Shown: positions 25,486 to 34,113, numbered from the stretch's first letter. The stretch: 36,463 bases of DNA from Burkholderiaceae bacterium (GCA_028871175.1 JAGWNU010000014.1:1-36463), one strand, 5' to 3'. Numbers and translations are program-made. Notes: generated by a model from the sequence alone, not told the origin.

Positions 25486-26145
25486 ATGACTGCAAATGCC
25501 ACCCCCAAGCGCGCCCTGATCGTCATCGACGTACAGAACGAATATTTCACCGGCGGCTTGCCGATCGAGTATCCGGACCCGCAGCAGAGTGTCGCCAACA
25601 TCGGCATGGCGATGGATGCGGCGCGCGCCGCGGGCATTCCCGTGATCGTCGTGCAGCAGACCTCGCCGGCCACCTCGCCGCTGTTCGCCATCGATACCGA
25701 TGGCTGGCAGCTGCATCCGGTGGTGGCGTCGCGCCCGCGCGATCACTACATGCGCAAGCAACTGCCGAGCGCCTACCCCGAGACCGACCTGGCGCAATGG
25801 CTGCAGGCGCGCGGCATCGACACGCTCACGGTGGTCGGCTACATGACACACAACTGCGATGCCTCCACGATCAACCATGCGCTGCACAACGGCACGGCGG
25901 TCGAGTTTCTGCACGATGCATCCGGCACGGTGCCGTATCAAAACCAGGCCGGCTTCGCGAGCGCCGAAGATATCCACCGGGTGTTCTGCGTGGTGCTGCA
26001 ATCGCGCTTTGCGGCGGTGATGTCGACCCAGGAATGGGTGCACAGCGTAAAGACCGGTGCGATGCCGGTGCGCGACAACATCTTCAAGTCGAACCAGCGG
26101 GCGCGTGGCCTGCTGAAGGACGACGTTGCGCAGCGAGCAGCGTGA
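25486..26145 (+). CDS. Isochorismatase-like cysteine hydrolase
   Basis: Cysteine hydrolase of the isochorismatase fold, 219 aa, cytoplasmic; relatives hydrolyse amides such as nicotinamide or carbamoyl compounds. The Asp-Lys-Cys triad is visible as Asp15 (IVIDVQNEY), Lys91 (MRKQLPSAY) and Cys124 (GYMTHNCDAST). MTHNC departs slightly from the commoner xTxxCV pattern, with Asp after the cysteine. Clear AAGGAG precedes the ATG at 25486. It is divergent from a DJ-1/AraC regulator, a common pairing that suggests substrate-induced expression. Substrate unknown. Confidence 0.93.
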   Translation: MTANATPKRALIVIDVQNEYFTGGLPIEYPDPQQSVANIGMAMDAARAAGIPVIVVQQTSPATSPLFAIDTDGWQLHPVVASRPRDHYMRKQLPSAYPETDLAQWLQARGIDTLTVVGYMTHNCDASTINHALHNGTAVEFLHDASGTVPYQNQAGFASAEDIHRVFCVVLQSRFAAVMSTQEWVHSVKTGAMPVRDNIFKSNQRARGLLKDDVAQRAA

Positions 26146-26150
26146 GGTGA

Positions 26151-26669
26151 TCAGCCGGCCGAGCCCGCTTCGGCCGGCAGAAAACCACGGAAGGCCGATT
26201 CGACTTGTTCGACCATCGATGCCGAGGTGGCTTCGCGCAAGGCGGCGAGCAATGCATCGAATGCGCCTTCCACGGCATCACGGTCGGTAGCTTCGACAAG
26301 GCGCCGCCGGATCGGATGCTCGACCGAACTGAACGTGCGCGCGGCGATGTCCATCAGATACATGCGCGCTGCAGCCACCGAACGCTTGCGGTGCGGCGTG
26401 ATGGCCGTCTGGACGGGCGTGGGCGGCCCAGACACCGGTGCGCTTTGCGCGGCATCGGCTCGCTGGATGAACCCAGCCTCCAGCAAGGCGATTACCGCGC
26501 CGGCCTCCAGGCCAAGCTGGCCGGCACGCGCTGCCAGCGCCTGGGCGTCTGTCTGGCCATCGACCATGATCAGCAGTGCGCGGCTCGAGCGGCACAACGT
26601 GCCGCCGCGCGTGGCGATCTCGCTGCGCCCCGCCGCGGTTTTTTCAAATCGTCCTACCAGTGCCTGCAT
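26151..26669 (-). CDS. Protein of unknown function
   Basis: I do not recognise a named family. The 172-aa product has two parts. Residues about 1-70 (EIATRGGTLCRSSRALLIMVDGQTDAQALAARAGQLG split by no gap, ending LLEAGFI) look like a small winged-helix-like module that recurs in Burkholderiales proteins. A Pro-rich linker (about 75-90) follows, then a helical C-terminal half (AAARMYLMDIAARTF, EGAFDALLAALREA). No signal peptide or membrane segment. An ATG 12 bases upstream at 26681 is also possible. Its stop faces that of the hydrolase 5 bases away, with a GC-rich hairpin (26154-26178) across the end. Confidence 0.65.
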   Translation of the reverse strand: MQALVGRFEKTAAGRSEIATRGGTLCRSSRALLIMVDGQTDAQALAARAGQLGLEAGAVIALLEAGFIQRADAAQSAPVSGPPTPVQTAITPHRKRSVAAARMYLMDIAARTFSSVEHPIRRRLVEATDRDAVEGAFDALLAALREATSASMVEQVESAFRGFLPAEAGSAG

Positions 26670-26790
26670 GGCATACCCCATCCCCGGAAGATCGGGACAC
26701 CGTAGAGCGCTTTATTTGCAGAACGGTGAAAACGCATGCGTCGTGCGGCACGCTGGCGCGGCAAACGCTTGCGCAGAATATGGTGTCGCC

Positions 26791-26823
26791 AAAGCAAAAC
26801 ACCCCGCCTGAAAGCGGGGTGTT
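26791..26823 (-). terminator. Rho-independent terminator of the purine permease gene
   Basis: Ten-bp perfect stem (26798-26807 with 26814-26823, core ACCCCGC/GCGGGGT), 6-nt loop, followed on the minus strand by TTGCTTT. It lies 23 bases beyond the permease stop at 26846. Confidence 0.8.
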
Positions 26824-26845
26824 GCGTGTGCAAGGGATGCGGTAT

Positions 26846-28261
26846 TCAGTGCGCCGCGGCGGCCGCGCCGTGCATGACTTCATGCGAGCCGCGGATACCG
26901 TTGAACCAGGCGTTGAGCACCACGGCCACCAGCGTGCCCAGCACGATGCCGCTGTGGGTGATCGGGTGCGTCCAGTCAGGAAAGTGGTGGAAGAACGCCG
27001 GCGCCAGCGTCGGCATCATGCCAAAGCCGACCGATACGGCGATGATCAACAGGTTGTGGCGCTGCTGCTGGAAGTCGACCATGCCCAGCATGCGGATGCC
27101 GGCTGCGGCCACCATCCCGAACATCACGATGCCTGCGCCGCCCAGCACGTATTGCGGCACGGAAGCCACCACGTAAGACAGCTTCGGAAACAGCCCCAGC
27201 ACGATCAGCAGCAACCCGCCGGCGGCCGCCACATAGCGCGAACGCACGCCCGTGATCGACACCAGCCCGATGTTCTGCGAGAACGACGTATGCGGAAACG
27301 TGTTGAACACCCCCGCCACCACCGTCGCCAGACCGTCGGCACGCAGGCCGTTGGTGAGTTCGTTGCGCGAGATGGGCTTGCCCACCACGTGCGACAGCGC
27401 GAGGAACATGCCGGTTGATTCCACCAGCGTGATCACGATCACGATGCACATCGAGATGATGGCCGACAGCTCGAACTTCGGCATGCCAAAGTGGAACGGC
27501 GTCACCAGCGTCATCAGCGGCGCGGCGCTTGCGTCGGCCAACGACACCTTGCCAAACGCCGCAGCCACCAGCGTGCCCGTCACGATGCCAAGCAGCACCG
27601 CGATATTGCACAGCAGTGCGTTGCCGAACTTGGTGAGCAGCAGGATCGTCACCAGCACGAGCGCTGCAATGGCCAGGCCGAATGGATCGCCGAACGCCGG
27701 GTTCGGCACCATGTGCTTCACGCCGTCGACCACCTGCGGAATCATCTGCTGACCGCCCGCGGCCCAGTTGATGCCTACGCTCAGCAGCGAAAAGCCGATC
27801 AGCATGATGACCGTGCCCGTCACCACGCGCGGGAACAGGCCCAGCAACCGGCCCATCAGCGGCGCAATGGCGATGCCGAACACGCCCGAGACGATCGACG
27901 CCCCGAAGATGCCGGGCAGCCCCATGCCGGGCTCCACACCAATGGCGATCATCGGTGCCACCGCAGCAAACGTCACGCCCATCATGACCGGCAGGCGGAT
28001 CCCGAAGATCAGGAACCCGAGCGATTGGATGAGCGTGCCGATACCCGCCACAAACAGGTCGCAATTGACCAGGTAAGACAGATCGCTCTTGGACAGGCCC
28101 AGCGCATTGCCGACAATCAGCGGGACCGCAATTGCGCCGGCATACATGACCAGCAGGTGCTGCAGCCCCAGCGCAAACAGACGGGGCAGCGGCAGACGTT
28201 CGTTGACGGGATCGACGCGGGGCGCCGAAGCAGGCGATGGTTGGCCGGGGGATTGGCGCAT
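26846..28261 (-). CDS. NCS2-family purine (xanthine/urate-type) permease
   Basis: Nucleobase:cation symporter-2 transporter, 471 aa, about 12-14 membrane segments, importing a purine or pyrimidine base with protons. Family motifs: LQHLLVMYAGAIAVPLIVG near residue 35, the VESTGMF glutamate in the substrate site, and SQNIGLVSITGVRSR, the NCS2 signature (QNxGxxxxTxVxSR). These and the overall pattern are closer to xanthine/uric acid permeases than to UraA, but the base is not certain. GGAG precedes the ATG at 28261 by about 8 bases. No purine catabolism gene is adjacent. It has its own candidate promoter, a hairpin at the transcript start and a strong terminator. Confidence 0.93.
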   Translation of the reverse strand: MRQSPGQPSPASAPRVDPVNERLPLPRLFALGLQHLLVMYAGAIAVPLIVGNALGLSKSDLSYLVNCDLFVAGIGTLIQSLGFLIFGIRLPVMMGVTFAAVAPMIAIGVEPGMGLPGIFGASIVSGVFGIAIAPLMGRLLGLFPRVVTGTVIMLIGFSLLSVGINWAAGGQQMIPQVVDGVKHMVPNPAFGDPFGLAIAALVLVTILLLTKFGNALLCNIAVLLGIVTGTLVAAAFGKVSLADASAAPLMTLVTPFHFGMPKFELSAIISMCIVIVITLVESTGMFLALSHVVGKPISRNELTNGLRADGLATVVAGVFNTFPHTSFSQNIGLVSITGVRSRYVAAAGGLLLIVLGLFPKLSYVVASVPQYVLGGAGIVMFGMVAAAGIRMLGMVDFQQQRHNLLIIAVSVGFGMMPTLAPAFFHHFPDWTHPITHSGIVLGTLVAVVLNAWFNGIRGSHEVMHGAAAAAH

Positions 28262-28336
28262 GGTCTTGTCTCCAGGGGCCGCCCCCGTGTACGTGCCGGG
28301 AGCGTGCTGAGGCAGACGGGGCAAGGTACTCGGTCT

Positions 28337-28375
28337 GCCGACATTTGCGCGGCGTGATGCCGCGCATTTGCCGGC
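28337..28375 (-). promoter_or_regulatory. Symmetrical hairpin at the 5' end of the permease transcript
   Basis: On the minus strand an outer stem GCCGGC/GTCGGC (one G-U pair), a symmetric AAAT/AAAT internal loop, then a perfect 7-bp stem GCGCGGC/GCCGCGC around a 5-nt loop. GCAAATG occurs twice as a direct repeat. It abuts the candidate -10 box, so it could be either a DNA operator or a leader RNA element controlling the permease. Confidence 0.5.
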
Positions 28376-28404
28376 ATCTTGGCGGCGGCCATTCATCCTG
28401 TCAA
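28376..28404 (-). promoter_or_regulatory. Candidate promoter of the purine permease gene
   Basis: Minus strand TTGACA (28404-28399, perfect -35), 17-bp spacer, CAAGAT (28381-28376, weak -10). Start of transcription would be near 28369, giving a leader of about 108 nt. Confidence 0.5.
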
Positions 28405-28611
28405 CAATTCACAGCATCTTTTGTGTACATATTTTGCGTTCCGAAATGCATGTGCGCGCTGATCAACCTGCACAGCTCCCGGCTGCACCTGCACCCCGTG
28501 AAAGTCGATACGCCTCGGGAATCGAGCAGCGTGCCTCGCACCTGCCTGTTGCGGCATGGCCAGACATGGGTGCGGCATGCCGCCGCTGCGCGCGTTGCCA
28601 CGGTGCCGCCC

Positions 28612-28651
28612 AACGAAAAAGCGCGGCCGCGAGGTGACTCGCTGGCCGCGC
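28612..28651 (-). terminator. Strong terminator at the end of the flagellar block
   Basis: Minus-strand hairpin with an outer perfect 8-bp stem GCGCGGCC/GGCCGCGC, an inner 5-bp stem GCGAG/CTCGC with one bulged base and a 4-nt loop, then TTTTTCGTT. It lies 34 bases after the fliA stop. Confidence 0.85.
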
Positions 28652-28684
28652 ATTAGGCAACTGGCAGTGGGATGGTGGGCGATA

Positions 28685-29446
28685 TCAGGTCGGCGTCGGC
28701 AGCCACGCGCGGTCGCGCAGCCTGGCGCGGATGCGCGCAATGGCCTGGCTGTGGATCTGGCACACGCGCGACTCCGACACGCCCATCACGGCGCCGATTT
28801 CACGCAGGTTCAGGTCCTGCTCGTAGTACAGGCTCATCATCAGCTTTTCGCGCTCGGGCAGCCCTTCGATGGCGGCCACCACCGATTCGCGCAGGTCGTG
28901 GTCGAGCAATTGGTCCAGCGGGGTGGCGCCGTTTTCAGCGGCGCGGTTCTCGATGAAGGCGTCGGCGTCTTCGCGGTCGAAATCTTCGTAATACAGCAGC
29001 TGGCTGCCTTGCAGGTCGACCAGTTGCTTCTGGTATTCGGCCAGCGACATGCCGAGCGCGGCGGCGATTTCCGTTTCCGTGGGCGCCCGGCCCTTCTGCT
29101 GCTGCAGCTTCTGGATCGCCTGCTCGATCGTGCGGGCGTTGCGGCGCAGACCGCGCGGCAGCCAGTCGGACCCGCGCAGTTCGTCCAGGATCGCGCCGCG
29201 AATACGCTGGGCCGCGTAAAACTCGAACTGCACGCCCTGCGTTTCCTCGTAGCGTGACAGCGCATCGAGCAGGCCCATCATGCCGGCCTGGATGAGGTCG
29301 TCCAGCTCGACGCTGGCCGGCAGCTTCACCATCATCTGGTTGGCGATGCGGCGCACCAGTGGTGCGTACGTGGCCATCTCGTCGGACTTGGTCTTGCGAC
29401 CGGTTGCGGTGTACATATCCATGCCTGCCTTTGGCGCCTCGTTCAT
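28685..29446 (-). CDS. fliA: Flagellar sigma factor FliA (sigma-28)
   Basis: Sigma-28 factor that directs RNA polymerase to late flagellar and chemotaxis promoters and is held by FlgM until the hook is done, 253 aa. Region 2 (YAPLVRRIANQMMVKLPASV, DLIQAGMMGLLDALSRYE, FEFYAAQRIRGAILDELR), region 3 (about 100-150) and region 4 (LPEREKLMMSLYYEQDLNLR, IGAVMGVSESRVCQIHSQA) are all complete. The ATG at 29446 is 8 bases after the flhG stop; the ribosome site AGGCGG overlaps that stop, indicating translational coupling. It is the last gene of the flagellar block. Confidence 0.97.
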   Translation of the reverse strand: MNEAPKAGMDMYTATGRKTKSDEMATYAPLVRRIANQMMVKLPASVELDDLIQAGMMGLLDALSRYEETQGVQFEFYAAQRIRGAILDELRGSDWLPRGLRRNARTIEQAIQKLQQQKGRAPTETEIAAALGMSLAEYQKQLVDLQGSQLLYYEDFDREDADAFIENRAAENGATPLDQLLDHDLRESVVAAIEGLPEREKLMMSLYYEQDLNLREIGAVMGVSESRVCQIHSQAIARIRARLRDRAWLPTPT

Positions 29447-29454
29447 GCCGCGCC

Positions 29455-30195
29455 TCAATAAACCATCTCGGCCGCGCGCGCAGAGGCGCGGGGCGTGGGT
29501 ATCGACGTCGTCTGTGCCTGCGCCGACACCACTACCCGCGACGGCGTCTCGCCCTCGCCGGCCTGGGCCTCGGCGCTGGCCCAGCTCAGCATCTCCTCGG
29601 CAAGCTGGCGGAAGGCCACGGCCGAGGGCGATGCGGGAAACGCGCTGGCCACGGCCTTGCCGAGCGAAAGCGCCAGTTCAACGTGCCGATCCTCGGGGAG
29701 GTAGCCGGCAAAATCGATGCGGGTGTTCAGGTACTGGCCGACGGTGTTGGCCAGGTTACTGAACACGCGTACGGCGGAATCCACCGAATGCGCACCGCAC
29801 ACCACGGTGCGGATGCCGGCGCTGCCTTGCAGCACGGCCGTTTTCTTGAGCAGCGTGTACGCGCTCTTGATACCTTCCGGGCTATCGGAGAAGGTCAGCA
29901 GCACGTCATCGCAGGCTTCGGCCACGGTGCTCAGCGCGCGCGTTCCGAAATGCGCGGCCACCAGGGTGACGTCCGCCGTGTCGTCGTGCTGCTCGAGCAT
30001 GCCGGCCACGGCCAGCGTGGCTTGCGCGCTCACCACGGCCGCGTCGCGGCCCATCGCAGACAGCGCGATGCGCAGGTTGTCGACAAAGTCATCGACCTGC
30101 TCCTGCGCGCCAATCACCAGCACGCGGCGGCTGGTGGCCTGGCCGAGCATGCGGCGCAGCCCGGCGGCCTGGTCTTTGACGAATGGCATCGTCAT
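29455..30195 (-). CDS. flhG: FlhG-like flagellar number regulator lacking the P-loop
   Basis: FlhG (FleN/YlxH) is normally a MinD-like ATPase that limits flagellum number by stimulating the FlhF GTPase, usually 270-300 aa; this one is 246 aa. The N-terminal activator motif DQAxxLR is intact (Asp8-Gln9-Ala10...Leu13-Arg14). The C-terminal half also aligns in character (DDVLLTFSDSPEGIKSAYTL, then RIDFAGYLPEDRHVELAL). The deviant Walker A motif GKGGxGKT that should follow strand one is missing: the place reads VLVIGAQEQVDDFVDN (25-40) with no lysine. ATP binding is therefore unlikely. It starts 13 bases after flhF, with AAAGGGGG as ribosome site, and fliA follows at 8 bases. Confidence 0.88.
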   Translation of the reverse strand: MTMPFVKDQAAGLRRMLGQATSRRVLVIGAQEQVDDFVDNLRIALSAMGRDAAVVSAQATLAVAGMLEQHDDTADVTLVAAHFGTRALSTVAEACDDVLLTFSDSPEGIKSAYTLLKKTAVLQGSAGIRTVVCGAHSVDSAVRVFSNLANTVGQYLNTRIDFAGYLPEDRHVELALSLGKAVASAFPASPSAVAFRQLAEEMLSWASAEAQAGEGETPSRVVVSAQAQTTSIPTPRASARAAEMVY

Positions 30196-30208
30196 GGTCG
30201 CCCCCTTT

Positions 30209-32026
30209 TCAGGCGAAATCGAAAGCCGCGAGGCCGGGTTCGCGGCTGCGCGCGGCACCTTGCGCCACCAGCAGCGACTCATCCGAATCCAGCGCGAACG
30301 AAGACTGCTCCGCGCCCGCGCGGAAGCTGCGGTGGATGAGCAGCTTCTTGTTGGGCACGGCGATGTCTTCCGGCACGCGCTGGCCGTACGACACGTAGTG
30401 CAGCGGCAGGCGGCGGCGGATCATCACGTCCATCGCATGGCCCACGGAGGCAGCCTCGTCGATCTTGGTCAGGATGCAGCCGGCGAGGTTGGCGTCGCGA
30501 TAGGCGCCCACCACTTCATCGAGCGTCTTGCCGTTGCTGGCTGCGTTGAGCAGCAGCAGGCGCTTGATCGACGGGCCCACGGCATGCAGCATGGCCATCT
30601 GTTCGGACACGGCGCGGTCGCGCTGGCTCATGCCGATGGTGTCGATCAGCACCACGTGTTTCTCGCGCAGGTCGTTCAGCGCCAGGCTCAGGTCTTGCGC
30701 GTCTTTCACGGCATGCACCGAGACGCCCAGGATCTTGCCGTAGATGCGCAGTTGTTCATGGCCGCCGATCCGGTAGCTGTCGGTCGACAGCAGCGCCACA
30801 CGCGATGCGCCATGGCGCAGCACGAAGCGCGCGGCCAGCTTGGCGGTCGTGGTGGTCTTGCCCACGCCGGTCGGGCCCATCAGGGCAAACACGCCACCCT
30901 GGTCGAGCAGGCTGTTTTCGTCCGGTACCACGGCCAGGTTCTTTTCGATTGCGCGCTGCACGAAGTCCAGCGCACCTTCATACGAGTCGTGCTGCGGCAT
31001 GTTCTCGAGCACGTAGCGCGTGAGCTGCGCCGAGAACCCCGCGTTCAGCATGGTCTGGAACAGCCGCGTACGCACCGGGTCGCCCAGCTTCACGCCCAGC
31101 GAGGCCAGGCTCGACATGGCGTCGTTCAGCGTGCTCTTGAGCGTTTCGATCTCGCCGACCATGCGGCGGGTCATGGCATCGGTCTCGGCCTTGAAATCCG
31201 CCTGGATGGCCGAGCGTTGCAGGCTCATGTCATCGCGCACGATCTCCGGCTTGGCCATCGTGTCTTCCATGCGGACGAAGATGTCTGCAGGCTTGCGGGC
31301 CTCGGCCTGCAACTCGGTGCGTGCGGCACGCGCCTGTGCTTCGACGCGCTCGGCGAGGCTGCGAAGCGTGGCCGGCTTCTCATCGTGCTCGCGGCGGGCC
31401 GCCGTGCGCTTGACCGACTCGGCAGGTTCTTCCTCTTGCACAACGGTGCGGCGGGCAATGAACTGCGCCGTGCTGGCCAGCGTCTCGGCCGCATCCTGGG
31501 TGGCGCGGTCCAGCGACAGGCCCGCCAGCATGCGGGTGGACGCCAACAGCGGATCGTCCGCCGGTGTGTCGAGTGCAACGTCATCATCCACGCGCGTCTG
31601 CAGCGTGCTGCCCGCGGGCTTGGCCTGGCCGGCGGGTGCGGCCGACATGGCGGGCGCGTCCTCCTGCACGGTGTTGCGACGCGACGCGATGAAGCGGTTG
31701 CGCAGGCGGGCCAGCGCATTCGAGGCCACAGCCGGCGCGGCTGTCTCGGCCTGAGCCGGTTCCTCGGCAGGCGCTTGCGCGACCGCTTCAGCGACCGGAG
31801 CGGGCTCGGGAATAGGCGCAGGCGCCATCGGACGACGCTGGGCAGTCCTGGGCGCCATCGACTGCGTATCGATGAGCGCATCCAGATGGGTATCGGAGGC
31901 CGCAATGACTTCGATGCCACCCGGCACGGCGCGGTTCGACAGAATCAGCGCGTCATCGCCCAACTGGTCGCGGACCTTGCGCAGCACGTCGCGCGACGTC
32001 AGTCCGGTGAATCGATGCATTTTCAT
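30209..32026 (-). CDS. flhF: Flagellar biosynthesis GTPase FlhF
   Basis: SRP-type GTPase that places the flagellar basal body, 605 aa, long for the family. The N-terminal B domain starts MKMHRFTGLTSRDVLRKVRD. A long Ala/Pro-rich, low-complexity linker spans about 55-260 and accounts for the extra length. The NG domain runs from about 300: G1 GPTGVGKTTTTAK (384-396), DSYRIGGHEQL (416-426), G3 as DTIGM (462-466) and G4 TKID (520-523). Its ATG overlaps the flhA stop (ATGA), so the two are translationally coupled. FlhG is encoded directly downstream. Confidence 0.96.
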   Translation of the reverse strand: MKMHRFTGLTSRDVLRKVRDQLGDDALILSNRAVPGGIEVIAASDTHLDALIDTQSMAPRTAQRRPMAPAPIPEPAPVAEAVAQAPAEEPAQAETAAPAVASNALARLRNRFIASRRNTVQEDAPAMSAAPAGQAKPAGSTLQTRVDDDVALDTPADDPLLASTRMLAGLSLDRATQDAAETLASTAQFIARRTVVQEEEPAESVKRTAARREHDEKPATLRSLAERVEAQARAARTELQAEARKPADIFVRMEDTMAKPEIVRDDMSLQRSAIQADFKAETDAMTRRMVGEIETLKSTLNDAMSSLASLGVKLGDPVRTRLFQTMLNAGFSAQLTRYVLENMPQHDSYEGALDFVQRAIEKNLAVVPDENSLLDQGGVFALMGPTGVGKTTTTAKLAARFVLRHGASRVALLSTDSYRIGGHEQLRIYGKILGVSVHAVKDAQDLSLALNDLREKHVVLIDTIGMSQRDRAVSEQMAMLHAVGPSIKRLLLLNAASNGKTLDEVVGAYRDANLAGCILTKIDEAASVGHAMDVMIRRRLPLHYVSYGQRVPEDIAVPNKKLLIHRSFRAGAEQSSFALDSDESLLVAQGAARSREPGLAAFDFA

Positions 32027-34113
32027 GCGCGGCCTCCAAGCATGGCGACAACCTTAATCGTTCGGTGATCAGGAATTTCAGCGTGCGACAGCACGCGCAG
32101 GCTCGGTGCGGCGCGCTTGAACAGGCGGGCAAGCATCGGACGCAGCGCGGGCGGCACCAGCAGGACACCCGTCTGGCCCATCTGTTCGTATTGACGCGAC
32201 GAATCCGCAGCCGCTTGCATGAGCGAATCGGCCAGTTGCGGTTCGATCGGGCCGGCATTCGAGCCAACGACGCTTTGCACCAAGATGTTCTCCAGATTCG
32301 GGTCGAGCGTGACGACCTGCATTTCGGTCTTGTTCGGGAAGAGCTGCTGGGCAATCGCCCGGCCCAGCGCGATCCGCACGGCGGCGGTGAGTTCGGCGGG
32401 GTCTTGCGTCCTGCCGCCGTGTTCCGCCAGCGTCTCGACGATGGTGCGGATGTCGCGGATATGCAGGCCTTCGTCCAGCAGGTTCTGCAGCACCTTCTGC
32501 ACGGTCGCGACGGGCAACAGCTTCGGCACAACGTCTTCGACCAGCTTCGGTGCTTCCTTGCCCAAATGATCGAGCAATTGCTGGACTTCCAAACGGCCGA
32601 GAAGCTCGGTGCTATGGGTGTAAATCAACTGATTGACGTGGGTGGCGATGACGGTGCTGCAATCGACCACGGTGTAGCCCTCGGCCTGCGCGCGATCGCG
32701 CACATCGGCGTTGATCCACATGGCCGGAAGGCCGAAGGTCGGGTCCACGGTGGGGGTACCGGGCAATTGCGTGCCCAGGCGGCCATCCTGACCACCCGGG
32801 TTGATGGCGAGGAACTTGCCCTGCTGCACCTCGCCGTGGCCGATCTCCACGCCCTTGAGCGTGATGCGGTACGACGACGGACCCAGCTCCAGGTTGTCGC
32901 GGATATGCACCACCGGCGCCAGGAAGCCCATGTCCTGCGTGAACTTCTTGCGGATGCCCTTGATGCGGCGCAGCAGCTCGCCGTCCTGGCTCTTGTCGAC
33001 CAGCGGGATCAGGCGGTAGCCGATCTCCAGGCCCAGCACGTCGACCCACGACACGTCGTCCCAGCTCGCTTCCGGCGTGTCGACCGGGGCAATGGCCTGC
33101 AACACCGGCTGGACTTCGGGAATCTCGCGCCTTTTCTTCAGATACCAGCCCAGATAGCCCAGACCGCCGCCAAACAGGATGAACGGGAAATGCGGCATGC
33201 CCGGCACCATGCCCAGCACGCCCAGCACGCCGGCGGTGGTCATCAGCACCGGCGGCATGGCAAACAGCTCGCTCGACAGTTGCTGGCCGACGTCCTTGTC
33301 GGTGGAAACGCGGCTGACCATGATGCCCGCCGCGGTAGAGATCACCAGCGCCGGAATCTGTGCGACCAGGCCGTCGCCAATGGTCAGCAGCGTGTAGTTG
33401 GTGGCCGCGTGGCCGATATCCATGCCGTGCTGGAGCACGCCCACGGCCAGGCCACCCACGATATTGATGAGCAGGATGGCGATACCCGCCACCGAATCCC
33501 CGCGCACGAACTTGCTGGCACCGTCCATGGAACCGAAGAATTCGGCTTCCTGCGCGATGGCCGTACGGCGCTTGCGGGCTTCGTCTTCGCGGATCAGGCC
33601 GGCGTTCAGGTCGGCGTCGATGGCCATCTGCTTGCCGGGCATCGCATCCAGGGTGAAGCGCGCGCTGACCTCGGCAATACGGCCCGCGCCCTTGCTGATC
33701 ACCATGAAGTTGATGATCACCAGAATGACGAACAGCACGATGCCAACGGTGTAGTTGCCACCCACCAGGAAGTGGCCGAAGGCTTCGATCACCTTGCCGG
33801 CGGCGTCGGGGCCGGTGTGGCCTTCCATCAGCACCACGCGCGTGGACGCCACGTTCAGCGACAGCCGCATCAGCGTGGTGATCAGCAGGATGCTCGGGAA
33901 CGACGAGAAATCCAGCGGCTTGAGCGTGTGCATGCTGATCAGCAGCACGATGATCGACAGCGCGATGTTGAACGTGAACAGCAGATCCAGGATGAACGGC
34001 GGCAGCGGCAGCACCATCATCGCCAGAATCAGGATGATGAGAACCGGACCGGCGGCCGAGCGGTAGTCGCCCCGGCGCAGGATGTCGGTAACTCGGAGCA
34101 GTGCGGCGTTCAT
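32023..34113 (-). CDS. flhA: Flagellar export gate protein FlhA
   Basis: Large inner-membrane component of the flagellar type III export gate, 696 aa, normal length. About eight membrane helices occupy residues 20-310 (VLIILILAMMVLPLPPFILD, LRLSLNVASTRVVLMEG FHIPEP-type signature region). The cytoplasmic loop ISKGAGRIAEVSARFTLDAM and the C-terminal cytoplasmic domain, which docks chaperone-substrate complexes, are complete. The ATG at 34113 gives the usual N-terminus (MNAALLRVTD) although no good ribosome site precedes it. Overlaps flhF by 4 bases; flhB ends 164 bases upstream with two hairpins between. Confidence 0.97.
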   Translation of the reverse strand: MNAALLRVTDILRRGDYRSAAGPVLIILILAMMVLPLPPFILDLLFTFNIALSIIVLLISMHTLKPLDFSSFPSILLITTLMRLSLNVASTRVVLMEGHTGPDAAGKVIEAFGHFLVGGNYTVGIVLFVILVIINFMVISKGAGRIAEVSARFTLDAMPGKQMAIDADLNAGLIREDEARKRRTAIAQEAEFFGSMDGASKFVRGDSVAGIAILLINIVGGLAVGVLQHGMDIGHAATNYTLLTIGDGLVAQIPALVISTAAGIMVSRVSTDKDVGQQLSSELFAMPPVLMTTAGVLGVLGMVPGMPHFPFILFGGGLGYLGWYLKKRREIPEVQPVLQAIAPVDTPEASWDDVSWVDVLGLEIGYRLIPLVDKSQDGELLRRIKGIRKKFTQDMGFLAPVVHIRDNLELGPSSYRITLKGVEIGHGEVQQGKFLAINPGGQDGRLGTQLPGTPTVDPTFGLPAMWINADVRDRAQAEGYTVVDCSTVIATHVNQLIYTHSTELLGRLEVQQLLDHLGKEAPKLVEDVVPKLLPVATVQKVLQNLLDEGLHIRDIRTIVETLAEHGGRTQDPAELTAAVRIALGRAIAQQLFPNKTEMQVVTLDPNLENILVQSVVGSNAGPIEPQLADSLMQAAADSSRQYEQMGQTGVLLVPPALRPMLARLFKRAAPSLRVLSHAEIPDHRTIKVVAMLGGRA

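Larger units (their letters stand above)
28262..28684. other. 423-bp gap between fliA and the purine permease
   Basis: Contains, from the fliA side, the terminator at 28651-28612, then an unassigned stretch with an A/T-rich patch at about 28405-28445, then the permease promoter and hairpin. Open frames in it show no protein features, so I call no gene. Confidence 0.6.

Noticed and set aside
26154-26178. Nine-bp GC hairpin across the convergent gene ends
   Set aside because: Neither strand has a T run after it, and it lies inside the last codons of the minus-strand gene, so I do not call it a terminator.
30638-30652. FlhF G3 motif reads DTIGM instead of DTAGR
   Set aside because: From memory, variation at this motif is usual among betaproteobacterial FlhF proteins; other GTPase motifs are intact, so it is not a sign of decay.
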